Below, one piece after another: positions 34,528 to 43,584 of a DNA stretch of 64,000 nucleotides; position 1 is the first letter of the stretch, and every line of letters starts with the position of its first letter. Below the pieces are notes generated by a model. The model saw only the letters and a program-made list of their open reading frames with translations, had not been told where the DNA came from and did no database searches. The translations under genes and the position numbers were made by a program. The stretch comes from Enterococcus_D sp050529585 (GTDB taxonomy: Bacteria > Bacillota > Bacilli > Lactobacillales > Enterococcaceae): positions 310,001-374,000 of the forward strand of contig NZ_CP172882.1 in the NCBI RefSeq assembly GCF_050529585.1, in the 5' to 3' direction.

Positions 34528-34562
34528 TTCAAAAAATTATCGATACAATGGAGGAAGAAAGA

Positions 34563-35405
34563 ATGAAAAAATGGATTCAAGCAGTCGTATTAGGGGCAGC
34601 ACTATTATTGTTTAGCGGATGTGGCAACAGCAGCAGCGCTTCAACCGATTCTTCACAAGAAGAAGTCACCGTGAAATTAGGGTTGATCGGTGCAGATACT
34701 GATGTCTGGGATAGCGTCAAAGCACGCCTGGAAGAGGAAGGGATCAATCTTGAATACGTGCAATTTTCTGATTACAATCAACCGAACCAAGCGTTAGCCG
34801 ATGGATCGATCGATCTCAATTCGTTTCAGCATCAATTTTTCTTAGACAATTATAATGAAGAATTCGGTACAGATTTGGTTTCGATCGGAAATACCGTCAA
34901 TGCACCATTGGGGATTTATTCCGACAAAATCACGGATGTCAAAGATTTGACGGAAGGTGCCAAAGTCGCCATCCCTAACGATGTCACAAACGGTGGTCGG
35001 GCATTGTTGTTGCTGCAAACAGCTGGTTTGATCAAGGTGGACGAAGCCGCTGGACAAACACCTACTGTCGCAGATATTACCGAAAACAGTCTAAACTTAG
35101 ATATCTCTGAATTAGATGCTGCACAGACGGCAAGAGCATTATCAGACGTTGATATCTCAGTCATCAATAGTGGAATGGCTGTCGATGCTGGTTTTGTTCC
35201 AACGGAAGATGCGATTTTCTTAGAGCCAGTAGATGACACTGCCCGTCCTTACGTAAACATTATTGCTGCCCGCAAAGAAGATGAAGACAACGAAGTCTAT
35301 CAAAAAGTGGTTGCAGCTTATCAAACGGATGAAACGAAAAAAGTGATCGAAGAAACCTCAAAAGGCTCAAGTGTACCAGCATGGGAAACCTTCGGCGTGA
35401 AATAG
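34563..35405 (+). CDS. metQ: Methionine-binding lipoprotein
   Basis: 280 residues from ATG 34563 (GGAGGAAG upstream). The lipobox LLFSGC near residue 20 marks a lipoprotein; NlpA-family blocks VKLGLIGADTDVWDSVK, QFSDYNQPNQAL and IAIPNDVTNGGRALLLLQ analogues follow. It captures methionine outside the membrane for MetNI. Clear last gene of metNIQ, with a peptidase gene 67 bp later. Confidence 0.95.
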   Translation: MKKWIQAVVLGAALLLFSGCGNSSSASTDSSQEEVTVKLGLIGADTDVWDSVKARLEEEGINLEYVQFSDYNQPNQALADGSIDLNSFQHQFFLDNYNEEFGTDLVSIGNTVNAPLGIYSDKITDVKDLTEGAKVAIPNDVTNGGRALLLLQTAGLIKVDEAAGQTPTVADITENSLNLDISELDAAQTARALSDVDISVINSGMAVDAGFVPTEDAIFLEPVDDTARPYVNIIAARKEDEDNEVYQKVVAAYQTDETKKVIEETSKGSSVPAWETFGVK

Positions 35406-35472
35406 CCAGCGAATGAGCACTACACAAAAAACAGGAATGAGTACAGGAACGATGAAAAGGAGAGATTTGATT

Positions 35473-36684
35473 ATGACAGTCGCAACAACCACAAAAAATA
35501 CAACGATCAAAACATTTATTCAAGAACGATTACCGGAATATCAAGCACTAGCACTAGATATCCATGCCCACCCTGAAGTCAGCAATTATGAGTTTTATTC
35601 TTCAGATGCATTGATCGCACAACTTGAAAAAGAAGGATTCACTGTGAAAAAAGATGTCGCAGGTCATCGAACGGGCTTTGATGCCCGATACCAAAGCAGC
35701 AAACCAGGGCCTGTGATCGCGTTTCTTGCAGAATTTGATGCGTTGCCGGGCATTGGACACGCTTGTGGACACAACTTGTTTGGCACCTATTCTGTGTTGG
35801 CTGCAAGTGCGTTGCAAGCATTTGTCGATGAGATCGGCGGCGAGATTCGCGTCTATGGTACGCCTGGCGAAGAAGGCGGTGAAAATGGGTCAGCAAAAGG
35901 CAGTTTTGTCCGTGAAGGATTTTTTGATGATGTCGATGCAGCGCTCTGTGTCCACCCTGCGCATCGGTATGGCAAAACAACTGCTTCATTGGCCAATGAT
36001 CCCGTTGATATCAAATTCTATGGACGGGCTTCTCATGCAGCTGCTGCACCAGAAAAAGGCATCAATGCCTTAGAAGCGTTGATCCAAGTCTTTAATGGAA
36101 TCAACGGCTTGCGTTTACACCTGCCAAAAGATGTCAATATCCATGGTGTGATCACTGATGGTGGGGTTGCTGCCAATGTGGTGCCTGAATATGCAGCAGG
36201 TCGCTTCTATTTACGGGCCAGCAATCGTGCAACCTTGAATGAAGTCTATGAAAAAGTGGAAAACATTGTCAAAGGCGCGGCATTAGCGACAGGTACGACA
36301 TATGATTTCGGTTTGTTCCAAAATTCTGTGGATGACGTGATCGTGACGCCAAGCTTTGATGAGATTTTCTTTGCCCACGCGACTGAAGCAGGGGTGCCAG
36401 AAGCTGAAATCGATACTGAAGCTAAAACAAGTTTAGGTTCTTCTGATGTAGGAAATGTCAGTCAAGTCATCCCAACGATCCAACCAACGGTATCAATCTC
36501 AGATGACTATATTGCTGGCCATTCAGAAGAATTTAAAGCAGCTGCCAAAAGTGACAAGGGGTTGCAATCGATTGCCGTCGCAGCCGAATTGTTGGCATTG
36601 ACGGCATTGGATTTATTCCAACAGCCAGAATTATTAGCCAAGATCAAAGCAGAGCACCAAGTGCAGTTGGCAAAAGGCAATTAA
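35473..36684 (+). CDS. M20-family amidohydrolase/peptidase
   Basis: 403 residues from ATG 35473 (AAAGGAGAG upstream; an earlier ATG at 35413 lacks a good site). Metal-binding blocks DIHAHPEVSNYE, GHACGHNLFGT, TPGEEGGENGS and CVHPAHRYG show the M20 fold; LGSSDVGNVSQVIPT near the end is typical of AbgB/amidohydrolase relatives. Such enzymes remove acyl or aminobenzoyl groups from amino acids. Following metNIQ, it may release methionine or cysteine from an N-acylated form, which is inference. A strong terminator follows. Confidence 0.88.
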   Translation: MTVATTTKNTTIKTFIQERLPEYQALALDIHAHPEVSNYEFYSSDALIAQLEKEGFTVKKDVAGHRTGFDARYQSSKPGPVIAFLAEFDALPGIGHACGHNLFGTYSVLAASALQAFVDEIGGEIRVYGTPGEEGGENGSAKGSFVREGFFDDVDAALCVHPAHRYGKTTASLANDPVDIKFYGRASHAAAAPEKGINALEALIQVFNGINGLRLHLPKDVNIHGVITDGGVAANVVPEYAAGRFYLRASNRATLNEVYEKVENIVKGAALATGTTYDFGLFQNSVDDVIVTPSFDEIFFAHATEAGVPEAEIDTEAKTSLGSSDVGNVSQVIPTIQPTVSISDDYIAGHSEEFKAAAKSDKGLQSIAVAAELLALTALDLFQQPELLAKIKAEHQVQLAKGN

Positions 36685-36699
36685 ATTTAGTTTAGAAAC

Positions 36700-36738
36700 A
36701 AAAAAGCCGCAATCCATTTTAATGGTTGCGGCTTTTTG
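36700..36738. terminator. Bidirectional terminator between the M20 gene and def
   Basis: AAAAAGCCGCAATCCATT and AATGGTTGCGGCTTTTT pair almost perfectly with a 2-nt loop; the gene ends on both sides converge on it. Confidence 0.9.
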
Positions 36739-36748
36739 TGCTGCGCGA

Positions 36749-37312
36749 TCAATCGATCACTAAGATACCTTCTTTTAATGAGAAAGGATTTTTTTCATTG
36801 ATATGGTCATAGAACATCACGCCATTTAGATGGTCGATCTCATGTTGAATGACGATGGCTGGATAGTTTTTCAGACGTACTTTTTTCTTCGTGCCATTCA
36901 TGTCGTAGTAACTGATCGTGATGCGTGCGTGACGAACGACATAACCAGGCACTTCGCGATCAACAGACAAGCAACCTTCTCCTTCGCCTAAGCAAGCTTC
37001 TTGGACCGAGTGGCTCAAAATTTTGGGGTTATACAACACATCTTTAAACTCTGGTTCAGGGTTCTCTGGATCGCTGCTAGGGACCAAAACGGCAGTGATG
37101 CGCTTTGAGATATCCAATTGTGGGGCAGCCAATCCAACCCCGCCCCGCAATTCAAGTTCTTCTGCTTTGATGGGATCTTGGCTGTTTTCTAAAAATGTCA
37201 TCATGTCTTTTCCTAATGCGATATCTTCATCGCTTAAGGGAAAAGGTACTTCTTTGGCTATTTCGCGTAAAGTCGGATTGCCTTCGCGAATAATATCATC
37301 CATTGTAATCAT
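36749..37312 (-). CDS. def: Peptide deformylase
   Basis: 187 residues from ATG 37312 (MITMDDIIREGNPTLRE), AGGAGGAG 11 bp upstream, the usual length in enterococci. The three motifs are intact: GGVGLAAPQLD (about 57), EGEGCLSVDREVPGY (about 113) and VIQHEIDHLNGVMF (about 155), giving the Cys and two His metal ligands. It removes formyl from new protein N-termini. It ends convergently with the M20 gene at a shared terminator. Confidence 0.96.
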   Translation of the reverse strand: MITMDDIIREGNPTLREIAKEVPFPLSDEDIALGKDMMTFLENSQDPIKAEELELRGGVGLAAPQLDISKRITAVLVPSSDPENPEPEFKDVLYNPKILSHSVQEACLGEGEGCLSVDREVPGYVVRHARITISYYDMNGTKKKVRLKNYPAIVIQHEIDHLNGVMFYDHINEKNPFSLKEGILVID

Positions 37313-37483
37313 TGATGATGTGACTCCTCCTACTATGTAAATAATACTGAAACATATAAATTTCATTCCTTATAAAGTGTACCACAACTAGTAAAATATC
37401 GGCATAAGAATGTTCAGGGGCGTAAACATTTCTTATGATATGAAACGTTATTTCTAAAAAGTTAAATATTTTATGAAATATAG

Positions 37484-37512
37484 TTGCATTAAAAAGAATA
37501 GTCAGTTATAAT
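37484..37512 (+). promoter_or_regulatory. Promoter of the MurNAc recycling operon
   Basis: TTGCAT, 17 bp, TATAAT. Confidence 0.8.
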
Positions 37513-37520
37513 GCATTTGT

Positions 37521-37534
37521 AGAAAACGGTATCA
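37521..37534 (+). promoter_or_regulatory. cre site (CcpA) downstream of the mur promoter
   Basis: AGAAAACGGTATCA matches the cre consensus TGWAANCGNTNWCA at 13 of 14 positions and lies right at the expected transcription start, a position that blocks polymerase. It implies catabolite repression of MurNAc use. Confidence 0.7.
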
Positions 37535-37564
37535 CTTGTTGATATCTTTAAAGGAGGAGAAGAG

Positions 37565-38629
37565 ATGTTTGGCTTTTCTGTATTTATGAATCAAGATTTA
37601 ACACAGTCTGATCTAGCCCAGATGGAAGAATTGGCTGTATCCTTCAAAGGAATGTTTACTTCGATGCATATTCCGGAAGATGATAGCGCTAGCTATCGTA
37701 AACGACTAGGTGTGATTGGTGCATTTGCCAAAAAACACCAACTATCTTTAATGGTCGATATTTCTGGTAATGCGCTAGCAGAAGCAGGTTTTTCGATCGA
37801 TCATTTAGAAGATTTGCTCACCCTTGGTGTTACCGGTCTGCGGATGGATTATGCGATCGACAATCGCCAAATCGCTCAGTTTTCACGTCAGATGCGGATT
37901 GCATTGAATGCCAGTACATTGACCGAAAAAGATGTCCATGAACTTCGTGCATATGATGCTGATTTCACTCAGTTAGAAGCGTGGCACAATTATTATCCGC
38001 GACCGGAAACGGGATTGGATGCGCAATGGGTCCAAGAAAAAAATCGTTGGCTGAAAGACCAAGGGTTCTATGTTCAAGTTTTTGTGCCTGGAGATGACCG
38101 TCTCCGCGGGCCTTTATATGCAGGTTTGCCAACATTGGAGGATCATCGTGACATGTCGCCGTTTGCAGCTGCGATAGCCATGCAACAATCTGGAACCGTG
38201 GATGCTGTATATATCGGCGATGGCGGATTGACTCCGCAAAGTATCAAGCAGTTCAATGATTATCTGCAAAATGGTTTCATCACTTTAAGAGTCAAAGATT
38301 GTGGGTCAGCCTATTTGGACAATGTAGTAGGCATGCATCAAAACCGGCAAGATGAAGCAAGAGATGTCTTGCGAAGTGCCGATGCACGTTTTGGCGAAGT
38401 ACGCATGGTCAAAGCCGAAGCCCCTCAGCTGCGTCAAAAAGGGGCAGTCACTATCGACAATGAACTGTATTTACGTTATATGGGTGAAATTCAAGTTTGT
38501 AAAAGTGTCCTGCCAGCCGATCCGCGGGTCAATGTAGCAGCACAAGTGATTGATGCAGATGTACCATTGATCCAACATATACATGCAGGAATGCAATTTA
38601 AAATAGAAAGAGATGAAGAGAATGAGTAA
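37565..38629 (+). CDS. mupG: MupG-family (DUF871) TIM-barrel protein, probable 6-phospho-N-acetylmuramidase
   Basis: 354 residues with AAGGAGG before the ATG. FGFSVFMNQDLTQSD and MFTSMHIPEDD at the N-terminus, GVTGLRMDYAI and EAWHNYYPRPETGLD in the barrel, and a C-terminal beta domain fit DUF871/MupG. In Staphylococcus aureus MupG splits MurNAc-6P-GlcNAc made during peptidoglycan recycling. It overlaps murQ by 8 bp and precedes a MurNAc-type PTS, which fits this role. Confidence 0.9.
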   Translation: MFGFSVFMNQDLTQSDLAQMEELAVSFKGMFTSMHIPEDDSASYRKRLGVIGAFAKKHQLSLMVDISGNALAEAGFSIDHLEDLLTLGVTGLRMDYAIDNRQIAQFSRQMRIALNASTLTEKDVHELRAYDADFTQLEAWHNYYPRPETGLDAQWVQEKNRWLKDQGFYVQVFVPGDDRLRGPLYAGLPTLEDHRDMSPFAAAIAMQQSGTVDAVYIGDGGLTPQSIKQFNDYLQNGFITLRVKDCGSAYLDNVVGMHQNRQDEARDVLRSADARFGEVRMVKAEAPQLRQKGAVTIDNELYLRYMGEIQVCKSVLPADPRVNVAAQVIDADVPLIQHIHAGMQFKIERDEENE

Positions 38630-39530
38630 AATCAATTTAGACAACTTAACGACAGAACGACGAAACAATGAGACCACCAATTTAGATGAGATGACAATTG
38701 CTGAAGCCTGTCAAAAGATGAACCGCGAAGACCAAAAAGTCGCTGCTGCCGTAGAAAAAGAGTTGGCAAGTATCGAAAAGGTGATCGAGGCCAGCATCGT
38801 TTCACTAAAAAAAGGCGGACGCTTGATTTATTTAGGCGCAGGTACTAGCGGCCGTTTGGGCGTCTTAGATGCTGCAGAATGTGTGCCAACGTTTGGTGTT
38901 GCACCTGAATTAGTGGTAGGTTTGATTGCCGGTGGTGAAAAAGCCATGACGATTGCTGTTGAAGGTGCCGAAGATTCGATGACGTTAGGGAAACAAGATT
39001 TGGTCGATTTGGCTTTATCAGATAAAGATATGGTGGTTGGTATTGCTGCAAGCGGTCGTACCCCCTATGTGATCGGCGCATTAGACTACGCCAATCAAGT
39101 AGGCGCAACAACAGCAACGATCGCCTGCAACAAACAGGCAGAAATTTCAGCTCATGCAAGTTTTCCGATCGAAGTCGATTGTGGCCCAGAATTTTTGACA
39201 GGCTCGACACGATTGAAATCAGGGACAGCGCAGAAATTGATTTTGAATATGATTTCAACAATCTCGATGGTTGGTATCGGTAAGGTGTATAATAACCTAA
39301 TGGTCGATGTGAAAGCGACAAATGATAAATTGGTCGAACGTGCCAAACGCATCATTATGCAAGCAACCGAAGCCGACTATGAAACAGCAGCCGCGTATTT
39401 TGAAGAAGCAGATCAAAATGTGAAATTAGCTATTGTGATGCTGTTGACGGATAGTACGAAGGAAGACGCCCAAAGCAAACTAACTGCGGGCAATGATTTT
39501 GTGAAGATAGCGATTGGAGGAGAAGGGTAA
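38622..39530 (+). CDS. murQ: N-acetylmuramic acid 6-phosphate etherase
   Basis: 302 residues from ATG 38622 (MSKINLDNLTTERRN); an in-frame ATG at 38613 would add three residues and neither has a strong ribosome site. LIYLGAGTSGRLGVLDAAEC is the SIS-domain signature, and GIAASGRTPYVIGAL and LTGSTRLKSGTAQKLIL follow. The enzyme splits the lactyl ether of MurNAc-6P to GlcNAc-6P and D-lactate. It overlaps mupG and shares a base with the PTS gene, so it is translationally coupled. Confidence 0.96.
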   Translation: MSKINLDNLTTERRNNETTNLDEMTIAEACQKMNREDQKVAAAVEKELASIEKVIEASIVSLKKGGRLIYLGAGTSGRLGVLDAAECVPTFGVAPELVVGLIAGGEKAMTIAVEGAEDSMTLGKQDLVDLALSDKDMVVGIAASGRTPYVIGALDYANQVGATTATIACNKQAEISAHASFPIEVDCGPEFLTGSTRLKSGTAQKLILNMISTISMVGIGKVYNNLMVDVKATNDKLVERAKRIIMQATEADYETAAAYFEEADQNVKLAIVMLLTDSTKEDAQSKLTAGNDFVKIAIGGEG

Positions 39531-41497
39531 TGGCAAAAGATACATTAACAGTTGAAGAATTAGCGGCAAAAATATTTGCTGCCTCTGGTGGAATGGACAA
39601 TGTGGAAACGGTCAATCATTGTATGACCCGGGTCCGCATGACTGTCCGTGACCATGACCAAGTCGATCAACAAGGGCTTAAAGATATTCCTGGTGTGATG
39701 GGGGTCGTCAATGATGAGCAGTTACAGGTGATCATCGGTCCCGGAAAAGTCAACAAAGTAGCCAATGCGATGGTGGCGCAAGCAGGTGTTGATTTAGGCC
39801 AAGAGATTCCTCAATCGCATCTATCAGGCAAAGATGCATTAAATGCGAAGGCAGCGGAAATGAAAGCTGCCCAAAAGGCCAAACAAAAACAATCACCAAT
39901 CAAATCATTGTTGAAAGATATCTCTAATATTTTTGTACCGATGATTCCAGCCTTTGTTGGCGCGGGCTTGGTTGCAGGTATTGCTTCTGTGATGACGAAT
40001 ATGATCACGGCAGGCACAATCGATGGTGATACATGGAACTATTATGTCATGATCTTGAATATTTTGAAGAACGGTATGTTTGCTTACCTAGCGATCTTCA
40101 CTGGGGTCAATGCTGCCCAAGTCTTTAAAGCCAACCCAACATTGGGTGGTGTGATTGGTTCTGTGATCCTATTATCTGGTATGAATCCAGATGCACCGAT
40201 CCAAAACTTGTTTACGGGTGAAGCGTTAGTTGCCAACCAAGGCGGGATCTTAGGTGTGATCTTTGCAGTGTGGTTATTGGCAAAATTAGAATCTGTTTTG
40301 CATAAAGTGATTCCCGAAGCAATCGATATCATCGTGACACCGACCTTGTGTCTTTTGATCATCGGGTTGGCAGAAATTTTCTTGATCATGCCACTGGCAG
40401 GTGTGATTTCAGATAGTTTAGTGGGCTCGATCAATTGGGTATTGAGTGTTGGTGGTGCATTTTCTGGCTTTGTATTAGGCGCAGCCTTTTTGCCAATGGT
40501 GATGTTTGGTCTGCACCAAATCTTGACCCCAATCCATATCCAAATGATTGAAGCAACTGGAAGTACTCAATTGTTACCGATCCTTGCAATGGCAGGTGCA
40601 GGCCAAGTCGGTGCTGCATTGGCCTTGTGGGTTCGCCTTAGAAAAGATAAAGAACTAACAGAAATGATCAAAGGTGCATTGCCTGTTGGGATCCTTGGTA
40701 TTGGTGAACCATTGATTTATGGTGTGACGTTGCCATTGGGCCGACCATTCATTACCGCCTGTATCGGTGGCGGGATCGGCGGCGCAGTGATTGGCGCGAT
40801 CTCTAATGTCGGTGCTACTGCTATTGGCCCATCTGGGATGGCATTGATTCCCTTGATTGCCAATGGTCGTTGGTTAGGTTATATCTTTGGATTGTTGGCA
40901 GGTTATGCAGGTGGATTTGTTGCTACTTACTTCTTTGGTATTCCGAAAGATCGATTGGCAGCGGTTCAGGCAGTGGACACATCTGCTGATGCGCCAAAAG
41001 AAACGACAACTGAACAAAGTACAAACGAAACACCAAAACAATCGACAACAGCTACTTTATATGCGGTAGCAAACGGTCAAACCAAATCATTGGCAGAATC
41101 AGGTGATCCAGTATTTAGTCAAAAAATGATGGGGGATGGGTACTTCGTCTTGCCTGAAGATGGGGCAATCTATGCACCAGTATCAGGTACCGTCACGACA
41201 GTATTTCCTACAAAACACGCGATTGGGTTCAAAACAACCTCTGGATTAGAAATATTATTGCATATGGGCGTTGATACCGTAGAGTTGAAAGGCGCACCAT
41301 TTGAAGTAATGGTGGAAGTTGGACAAGAAGTAACACCGGCAACGCAAGTCGCACAAGTTGATCTTGAACAATTGGCACAACATCAAAAAGCTTCTGAGAT
41401 GCTAGTGATGGTCACCAATATGGATGCCGTTTCTGCGGTAGATATGTTGAAGACTGGTCATACAAAAGCGGGCGAAGCAGTTTTTAATGTGAAATAA
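39530..41497 (+). CDS. PTS transporter EIIBCA, probably for N-acetylmuramic acid (MurP-like)
   Basis: 655 residues in three domains: EIIB at 1-90 with the phospho-Cys in NHCMTRVRMTV (Cys 31), EIIC at about 115-475 with about ten helices, and a glucose-type EIIA at about 505-655 with the phospho-His in GLEILLHMGVD (His 578). E. coli MurP lacks an EIIA domain; this one carries its own. The single-base join to murQ makes MurNAc, or a MurNAc-containing disaccharide for MupG, the likely cargo. Beta-glucoside PTS proteins share this domain order, so the substrate call depends on context. Confidence 0.88.
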   Translation: MAKDTLTVEELAAKIFAASGGMDNVETVNHCMTRVRMTVRDHDQVDQQGLKDIPGVMGVVNDEQLQVIIGPGKVNKVANAMVAQAGVDLGQEIPQSHLSGKDALNAKAAEMKAAQKAKQKQSPIKSLLKDISNIFVPMIPAFVGAGLVAGIASVMTNMITAGTIDGDTWNYYVMILNILKNGMFAYLAIFTGVNAAQVFKANPTLGGVIGSVILLSGMNPDAPIQNLFTGEALVANQGGILGVIFAVWLLAKLESVLHKVIPEAIDIIVTPTLCLLIIGLAEIFLIMPLAGVISDSLVGSINWVLSVGGAFSGFVLGAAFLPMVMFGLHQILTPIHIQMIEATGSTQLLPILAMAGAGQVGAALALWVRLRKDKELTEMIKGALPVGILGIGEPLIYGVTLPLGRPFITACIGGGIGGAVIGAISNVGATAIGPSGMALIPLIANGRWLGYIFGLLAGYAGGFVATYFFGIPKDRLAAVQAVDTSADAPKETTTEQSTNETPKQSTTATLYAVANGQTKSLAESGDPVFSQKMMGDGYFVLPEDGAIYAPVSGTVTTVFPTKHAIGFKTTSGLEILLHMGVDTVELKGAPFEVMVEVGQEVTPATQVAQVDLEQLAQHQKASEMLVMVTNMDAVSAVDMLKTGHTKAGEAVFNVK

Positions 41498-41502
41498 GCA
41501 GT

Positions 41503-41535
41503 ACCCCATCTTTTCATAAGATGGGGGTTTTTTTT
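41503..41535 (+). terminator. Terminator of the MurNAc operon
   Basis: ACCCCATCTT / AAGATGGGGG with a 5-nt loop, followed by T8. Confidence 0.9.
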
Positions 41536-41553
41536 AAGTTTTAGGTAAATCGA

Positions 41554-41582
41554 TTGCTGATTATTTCGTCTTATGTTACAGT
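41554..41582 (+). promoter_or_regulatory. Promoter of the LPKTN surface protein gene
   Basis: TTGCTG, 17 bp, TACAGT. Confidence 0.55.
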
Positions 41583-41621
41583 TTTGTTACAAATATGGGA
41601 TCTTGTTGGAGGAGAAGACAT

Positions 41622-42632
41622 ATGAAAAAAGTATTTTGGCTGAGTTGCTGTATCCTTTTCTTATTGCCCTTAACGACGTTGGCGGAGGAGGACACAAGTA
41701 TTGATACCTTGCAGACATTGGAATCAAGCCAACCAATCATCAGCGATGCTAGTAGCGAATCTGTTACACAAACCAGTTCCTCTAGTGAGGATACCGGCAC
41801 GCAAAGTACCGTGACTGAGGCAACAACCGAAACGATCGATGCAGCATCTGTTATCGCGGCGATTCAAGAAGAAACTGGCGATGAAGCAGACATACAAACA
41901 TTTTCTATGCAAGAACAACCCAGTGAGATGCGCCAAGGATTGCAGACAGGTATCAGCGGAGGCAGCGTTACAGCTTTGACACAAGCGGAATTGGATCAGT
42001 TGTCAGATGAACAATTGGCCCAAGCCAATCAGCTCGCTTTACGGTATTCTAGTGATGCGATGGGGTTTGATATTGGCTTTCTTGGGAAAATCGTGCGGGC
42101 TTTGTTTATTGATCAATCGTTATCGTGGACAGCGATCGAACCCCAACTGGTTTTTGATCCCAGCAGCTATTCCACTTTTTCTGCCATGATTCCAGATATT
42201 GCCCAATTAAAAGATTATCTGAGTACTTTATACCCGGCAAATGGTATTTTTCTTACAATCAATCAAGCTGTTTCTGACGAATGGCTGACCTCGATTTTGA
42301 CACACTTAGATACAGTTGAGGCACAGTCTAGTGATAAAACGTTGTTCCCGGGAAGAATCGCATGGATCATTCATGCTGTCAATGAATCGTTGTATCTGCC
42401 TGAAACGGTGACGACTGAATCAAGTGATGTCGACCAGCAGACGACGGATACGACAGTCGAGACTGTCGCAAGCAGCGAAGGTCAGAGCGAAACATCAACA
42501 ACTGCAACACCAGAACAGAACACCGACCGGCTGCCTAAAACCAATGAAACCAAAAGTCCAGTACTACTGATAGCGGGCATTGTCTTGCTTTTATTGGTCG
42601 CCATCATTTTTTGGAGAAGGAAAAAGAAATAG
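41622..42632 (+). CDS. Cell-wall-anchored surface protein with an LPKTN sorting motif
   Basis: 336 residues from ATG 41622 (AGGAGAAG upstream). A signal peptide (to LAEED), Ser/Thr-rich stretch, a compact central domain (about 130-265, LALRYSSDAMGFDIGFLGK, LFIDQSLSWTAIEPQLVF), a Thr-rich stalk and the anchor RLPKTNETKSP + VLLIAGIVLLLLVAII + FWRRKKK. The sorting motif is LPKTN, with Asn where LPxTG has Gly. The central domain is not recognised. Single-gene unit. Confidence 0.85.
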   Translation: MKKVFWLSCCILFLLPLTTLAEEDTSIDTLQTLESSQPIISDASSESVTQTSSSSEDTGTQSTVTEATTETIDAASVIAAIQEETGDEADIQTFSMQEQPSEMRQGLQTGISGGSVTALTQAELDQLSDEQLAQANQLALRYSSDAMGFDIGFLGKIVRALFIDQSLSWTAIEPQLVFDPSSYSTFSAMIPDIAQLKDYLSTLYPANGIFLTINQAVSDEWLTSILTHLDTVEAQSSDKTLFPGRIAWIIHAVNESLYLPETVTTESSDVDQQTTDTTVETVASSEGQSETSTTATPEQNTDRLPKTNETKSPVLLIAGIVLLLLVAIIFWRRKKK

Positions 42633-42668
42633 TTGTTATTTTTTATTAGGAAGAATAAATATTTTCAG

Positions 42669-42703
42669 ACTGCACAGGGAAGTATACTTGTGCAGTGTTT
42701 TTG
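42669..42703 (+). terminator. Terminator of the LPKTN protein gene
   Basis: ACTGCACA / TGTGCAGT arms with a 12-nt loop, then GTTTTT. Confidence 0.8.
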
Positions 42704-42799
42704 TGCTCTTTGAAAATAATCATATTTTTCATTTCAATTATTCTTTGTGAATAAAGAAATCATAAAAAAGATATTCATAAAAATTTCAAATTTAATTGC

Positions 42800-42827
42800 T
42801 TGCAATCTTAGCGATAGGGTGTATAAT
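42800..42827 (+). promoter_or_regulatory. Promoter of the tetR-efrAB operon
   Basis: TTGCAA, 16 bp, TATAAT. The operator pair begins at the last base of the -10 box. Confidence 0.75.
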
Positions 42828-42855
42828 GACACAGTGTCATATGACGATGTGTCAT
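42826..42855. promoter_or_regulatory. Two adjacent 15-bp operators, probably for the TetR regulator
   Basis: ATGACACAGTGTCAT (42826-42840) is a perfect palindrome about a central A; ATGACGATGTGTCAT (42841-42855) repeats it next to it with two changes. They overlap the -10 box and the transcription start, so bound repressor would block polymerase. Confidence 0.78.
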
Positions 42856-42903
42856 ATTCGAACGATGTGATTTATTCAATCAAAGTGAAAGGAGATTATT
42901 TGA

Positions 42904-43584
42904 TTGCCAACAGAAACATTTTTTCACCTGCCTGCTGAAAAGCAAAAACGTATTATGAATGCAGCGAAGAAAGAATTCTCTCGGTTGCCCCTTAAAGAGG
43001 CTTCTATTGCTACGATCATTAAAGAAGCTGAAATACCTAGAGGCAGTTTCTACCAGTATTTCGAAAATAAAGAAGACTTGTACTACTATTACTTTCACAC
43101 CTTGAAAAGTGATAGCCAAAGAGATTTGATTCGATCGATCCAACATGAAGAAGGTGATTTGTTCGCCGGATTTGAATGGTATTTTTCGCGGATGATCGAG
43201 GAAGTATTAAAAGGCAAAAATGCCAATTTCTATCGCAACCTATTTTTGAGCATGGATTATCGGTCCTTCCATAAAGTAATGCCAGAAATACATAAAAAGA
43301 TGAACAAAGCCCACCACCAAGAACGGCAAGCAACACGGAAAAAAGAACAAACTGAGTTTTTGTCTGAAATCGATAAAGATCTATTGAAAGTCAATGACGA
43401 TCATGAGTTGAAATTACTGGTCCAATTATTAATGCATACAGTTTTTTCAACGATCACCGAAGCGTATCGCCATCTACAAGCGGATCCGGCCTATGATGTA
43501 TCATTGGCGATGTCAGATTTCAATAGCAAAGTTCGTTGGTTAAGAGACGGCGCAAAGAAAGAAAGAGGGGAAACACATGATTAA
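42904..43584 (+). CDS. TetR-family regulator of the adjacent ABC exporter
   Basis: 226 residues starting at TTG 42904 with AAAGGAG about 10 bp upstream. The helix-turn-helix IATIIKEAEIPRGSFYQYF (about 36-54) is followed by a long helical domain suited to ligand binding. It overlaps the exporter gene by 8 bp. Tandem palindromes sit at its promoter, so it very likely represses itself and the exporter until a drug or metabolite binds. Confidence 0.88.
   Translation: MPTETFFHLPAEKQKRIMNAAKKEFSRLPLKEASIATIIKEAEIPRGSFYQYFENKEDLYYYYFHTLKSDSQRDLIRSIQHEEGDLFAGFEWYFSRMIEEVLKGKNANFYRNLFLSMDYRSFHKVMPEIHKKMNKAHHQERQATRKKEQTEFLSEIDKDLLKVNDDHELKLLVQLLMHTVFSTITEAYRHLQADPAYDVSLAMSDFNSKVRWLRDGAKKERGETHD

Noticed and set aside
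42800..42855. NiaR operator
   Set aside because: The TGACAC/GTGTCA palindromes directly precede a TetR gene and overlap its promoter, so autoregulation is simpler.
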